From positions 2,229,501 through 2,293,500 of the forward strand of contig NZ_CP026692.1 of the NCBI RefSeq assembly GCF_002949795.1: DNA of 64,000 bases, written 5' to 3'. The notes beneath the pieces were generated by a model. It searched no databases. It was not told where the DNA came from and saw only the letters and a program-made list of their open reading frames with translations. Every line of letters begins with the position of its first letter. Position 1 is the first letter of the stretch. This DNA comes from Nostoc sp. 'Lobaria pulmonaria (5183) cyanobiont'. GTDB taxonomy: Bacteria; Cyanobacteriota; Cyanobacteriia; Cyanobacteriales; Nostocaceae. Below are positions 62,108 to 64,000 of the stretch, piece by piece. The position numbers and the translations under genes are program-made.

Positions 62108-63397
62108 ATGCACATTCTGATTTATTCATACAACTATCATCCAGAACCAATTGGTATTGCACCTTTGATGACTGAACTAGCAGAAGGGCTGGTGAAACGA
62201 GGGCACCAAGTGCGGGTAATCACAGGTATGCCTAACTATCCTCAGCGTCAGATTTACGATCGCTATCGGGGTAAGTTATACGTTACTGAAGAGAAAAATG
62301 GTGTCACCATTGGGCGTAGTTACCTGCGGATTAAGTCTAAACCTAACCTTGTAGATCGGCTACTGCTAGAGTTGAGCTTTGTCTTTACAAGTTTGCCACA
62401 AGCTCTCAAGGGTGAGCGACCTGATTTAATTCTCTTAACAGTGCCACCGTTACTCGTTTGCTTACCTGCAACCTTAATAAGTTGGCTATACAACTGTCCA
62501 GTAGTTCTGAATGTGCAAGATATCCTCCCAGAAGCTGCTGTGCGTGTTGGGCTAATTAAAAATAAGTTGATGATTCTCGCTCTAGAAGCTTTAGAAAAAT
62601 TTGCCTACCGAAATGCACATACCATTAGTGTGATTGCTGATGGCTTTGTGGATAATTTAATAAATAAAGGTGTACCTGTTAATAAAATTGCCTGCATTCC
62701 AAATTGGGTAAATCTAAATTTTATCCGCCCTTTACCAAAGGAGAATAACTATTGGAGAGCTACCCATCAACTCGATGGTAAATTTGTAGTGCTTTATTCA
62801 GGTAATATTGCTCTCACGCAAGGTTTGGAGACAGTAATAGAAGCAGCAGCTTGCTTGCGCCATATTAATGATATTGTCTTTGTCGTAGCCGGCGAATCCC
62901 AAGCTCTCGAAAGGTTGCAAAAACATTGTCTTGCTTGTGGTGCAGATAACGTATTGCTTTTACCATTGCAACCGCGAGAAAAACTACCGCAAATGTTAGC
63001 AGCTGCTGATGTCGGGTTGATTGTGCAAAAGTGCAATGTGATTTCTTTCAATATGCCTTCTAAAATACCATTGTTGTTAGCCAGTGGTCGCCCAATTGTG
63101 GGTTCAGTTCCCGCCACTGGTACTGCTGCCAAAGCTATTCGAGAAAGTGGCGGCGGTATTATCGTTAAGCCAGAGTCGGCAGATGCTTTAGCCACTGCGG
63201 TATTGGATTTATATAATCAACCGGAACTAGCAGCAAAATTAGGGCGTGAAGGAAGAAAGTTTGCGGTAGAAAACTATTCCTTTGAGCAAACGCTAGATCG
63301 GTATGAAGAGTTATTTTCTAATATGATTGCCAAAAGAGCAACAACTTTGGATATGTTGCCCAAATTGAGTTCTCAGGAATCACTTGTTGATATTTGA
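62108..63397 (+). CDS. Glycosyltransferase family 4, scytonemin-cluster associated
   Basis: The 429-aa GT-B enzyme (GT4) starts MHILIYSYNYHPEPIGIAPL and has the C-terminal donor domain with GNIALTQGLETVIEAA and VGLIVQKCNVISFNMPSKIP. A glycosyltransferase at this place is found in the Nostoc scytonemin cluster (Npun_R1270, from memory) and may glycosylate a scytonemin intermediate or sheath component; this is inference. ATG at 62108 follows a weak site. It is 18 bases before tyrA, so they probably share a transcript. Confidence 0.88.
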   Translation: MHILIYSYNYHPEPIGIAPLMTELAEGLVKRGHQVRVITGMPNYPQRQIYDRYRGKLYVTEEKNGVTIGRSYLRIKSKPNLVDRLLLELSFVFTSLPQALKGERPDLILLTVPPLLVCLPATLISWLYNCPVVLNVQDILPEAAVRVGLIKNKLMILALEALEKFAYRNAHTISVIADGFVDNLINKGVPVNKIACIPNWVNLNFIRPLPKENNYWRATHQLDGKFVVLYSGNIALTQGLETVIEAAACLRHINDIVFVVAGESQALERLQKHCLACGADNVLLLPLQPREKLPQMLAAADVGLIVQKCNVISFNMPSKIPLLLASGRPIVGSVPATGTAAKAIRESGGGIIVKPESADALATAVLDLYNQPELAAKLGREGRKFAVENYSFEQTLDRYEELFSNMIAKRATTLDMLPKLSSQESLVDI

Positions 63398-63415
63398 AAA
63401 TTGGGGACAGGAAAA

Positions 63416-64000
63416 ATGCCTTTGAAATCCTCTGATTCAGATCGGCTTAAAAAAACTGACCAAAGGTTGATCGCCTTATTAAGCGATCGCATATCATTAT
63501 TAGCAGCATCAGAACAACCTTCTTTAGATGAACAATTGGCTGATGTCGCTCCCCTACTCGCCCAAGCTGGTATTCCTGAGTCTGTTTGGGCAGGTGTAGT
63601 AAATAGTTGTTATACTACTCTAATTCCTAAATCTAAAACAATTCATGTCAGTCCCCGAAAAATTGCGATTGTCGGTGGATGCGGCAGGATGGGAAGATTA
63701 TTTAAAGAGCAACTTTCGCTAGTAGGTAACAATGTTAGCGTTCTGGAACATAATGATTGGAAATATGCAGATAAACTGTTAAGTCAGGCAGAATTAGTAT
63801 TAGTAAGCGTTCCTATTGAACATACAGTTGATGTTATCAAGCGTGTAGCTAAATACCTCGCTCCAACTACCGCTTTGTGTGACATTACGAGTATTAAAGT
63901 ACAGCCAACTCAGGCGATGCTCGAACACCATTGCGGGCCAGTTATGGGTTTACATCCAATGTTTGGGCCAAATATCAAATCGTTTTTTGGACAAAAAGTA
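63416..64000 (+). CDS. tyrA: Prephenate dehydrogenase TyrA-like, partial
   Basis: The frame starts at ATG 63416 and runs past the right edge with 195 codons visible. Residues 1-80 are a chorismate-mutase-like helical N-terminus (degenerate). Then RKIAIVGGCGRMGRLF (about 83-98) is the Rossmann nucleotide-binding motif, and DITSIK and GLHPMFGPNIKS are prephenate dehydrogenase signatures. It would make 4-hydroxyphenylpyruvate, one of the two ScyA substrates, which explains its place in the cluster. The C-terminus is outside the window. Confidence 0.9.
   Translation, partial: MPLKSSDSDRLKKTDQRLIALLSDRISLLAASEQPSLDEQLADVAPLLAQAGIPESVWAGVVNSCYTTLIPKSKTIHVSPRKIAIVGGCGRMGRLFKEQLSLVGNNVSVLEHNDWKYADKLLSQAELVLVSVPIEHTVDVIKRVAKYLAPTTALCDITSIKVQPTQAMLEHHCGPVMGLHPMFGPNIKSFFGQKV

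Overview
The window looks like chromosomal DNA of a filamentous, Nostoc-type cyanobacterium. The evidence is a near-complete scytonemin (UV sunscreen) gene cluster, a magnesium-chelatase ChlI gene, several PEP-CTERM proteins, a Nif11-type peptide, frequent GCGATCGC (HIP1) octamers, and long AT-rich spacers carrying small fold-back repeats. No rRNA, tRNA or CRISPR array was recognised by eye.

Left part (1-17 kb): a partial TPR-like gene, a VanY-type D,D-carboxypeptidase, mnmG, a membrane protein with a PilP-like tail, a bestrophin-like channel, an exported protein, miaB, a GH25 lysozyme-like protein and a retropepsin-like protease. Between 11.8 and 13.4 kb lies a scar: a broken nucleoside phosphorylase, a rolling-circle plasmid Rep gene and a truncated ORF. 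After it come a stand-alone zwf, a fasciclin-domain protein and a PEP-CTERM protein.

Middle (17-34 kb): a reverse-strand block for envelope redox chemistry (old yellow enzyme, YedY/MsrP-like molybdoprotein, b-type cytochrome, CcdA, TlpA-like thioredoxin, MXKDX-repeat lipoprotein). A decayed ccdA copy lies nearby. Then follow an SDR protein, rplU-rpmA, a Nif11 peptide, a RlaP-type nucleotidyltransferase, chlI, a GHL10-type hydrolase, an M41-like protease without an AAA domain, a glycosyltransferase, a PEP-CTERM protein with an EF-hand-like loop, a zinc-ribbon protein and an ABC-2 permease.

34-48 kb: a DUF3172 protein, a DeoR regulator divergent from a transketolase-like gene, an AMIN-domain protein, two CPA2 cation:proton antiporters (one with a long stress-protein-like tail), an SGNH hydrolase and an AAA+ ATPase.

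Right end (48.4-64 kb): the scytonemin locus. A hybrid PAS histidine kinase and an AraC-type response regulator read leftward. A 1.6-kb spacer full of repeated cis-elements separates them from the rightward scyA-scyB-scyC-scyD-scyE-scyF, a glycosyltransferase and the start of tyrA. From published work, ScyB deaminates tryptophan, ScyA joins indole-3-pyruvate to p-hydroxyphenylpyruvate, ScyC cyclises the product, and the exported ScyD/E/F are thought to act in the periplasm. TyrA would supply the tyrosine-side precursor.

The least explained signals are the repeated elements before scyA. A 34-bp element occurs three times there and once more about 36 kb away, before a PEP-CTERM gene. A separate 48-bp element is shared with the region upstream of the DUF3172 gene. 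Together they suggest an uncharacterised regulon or a family of dispersed repeats.
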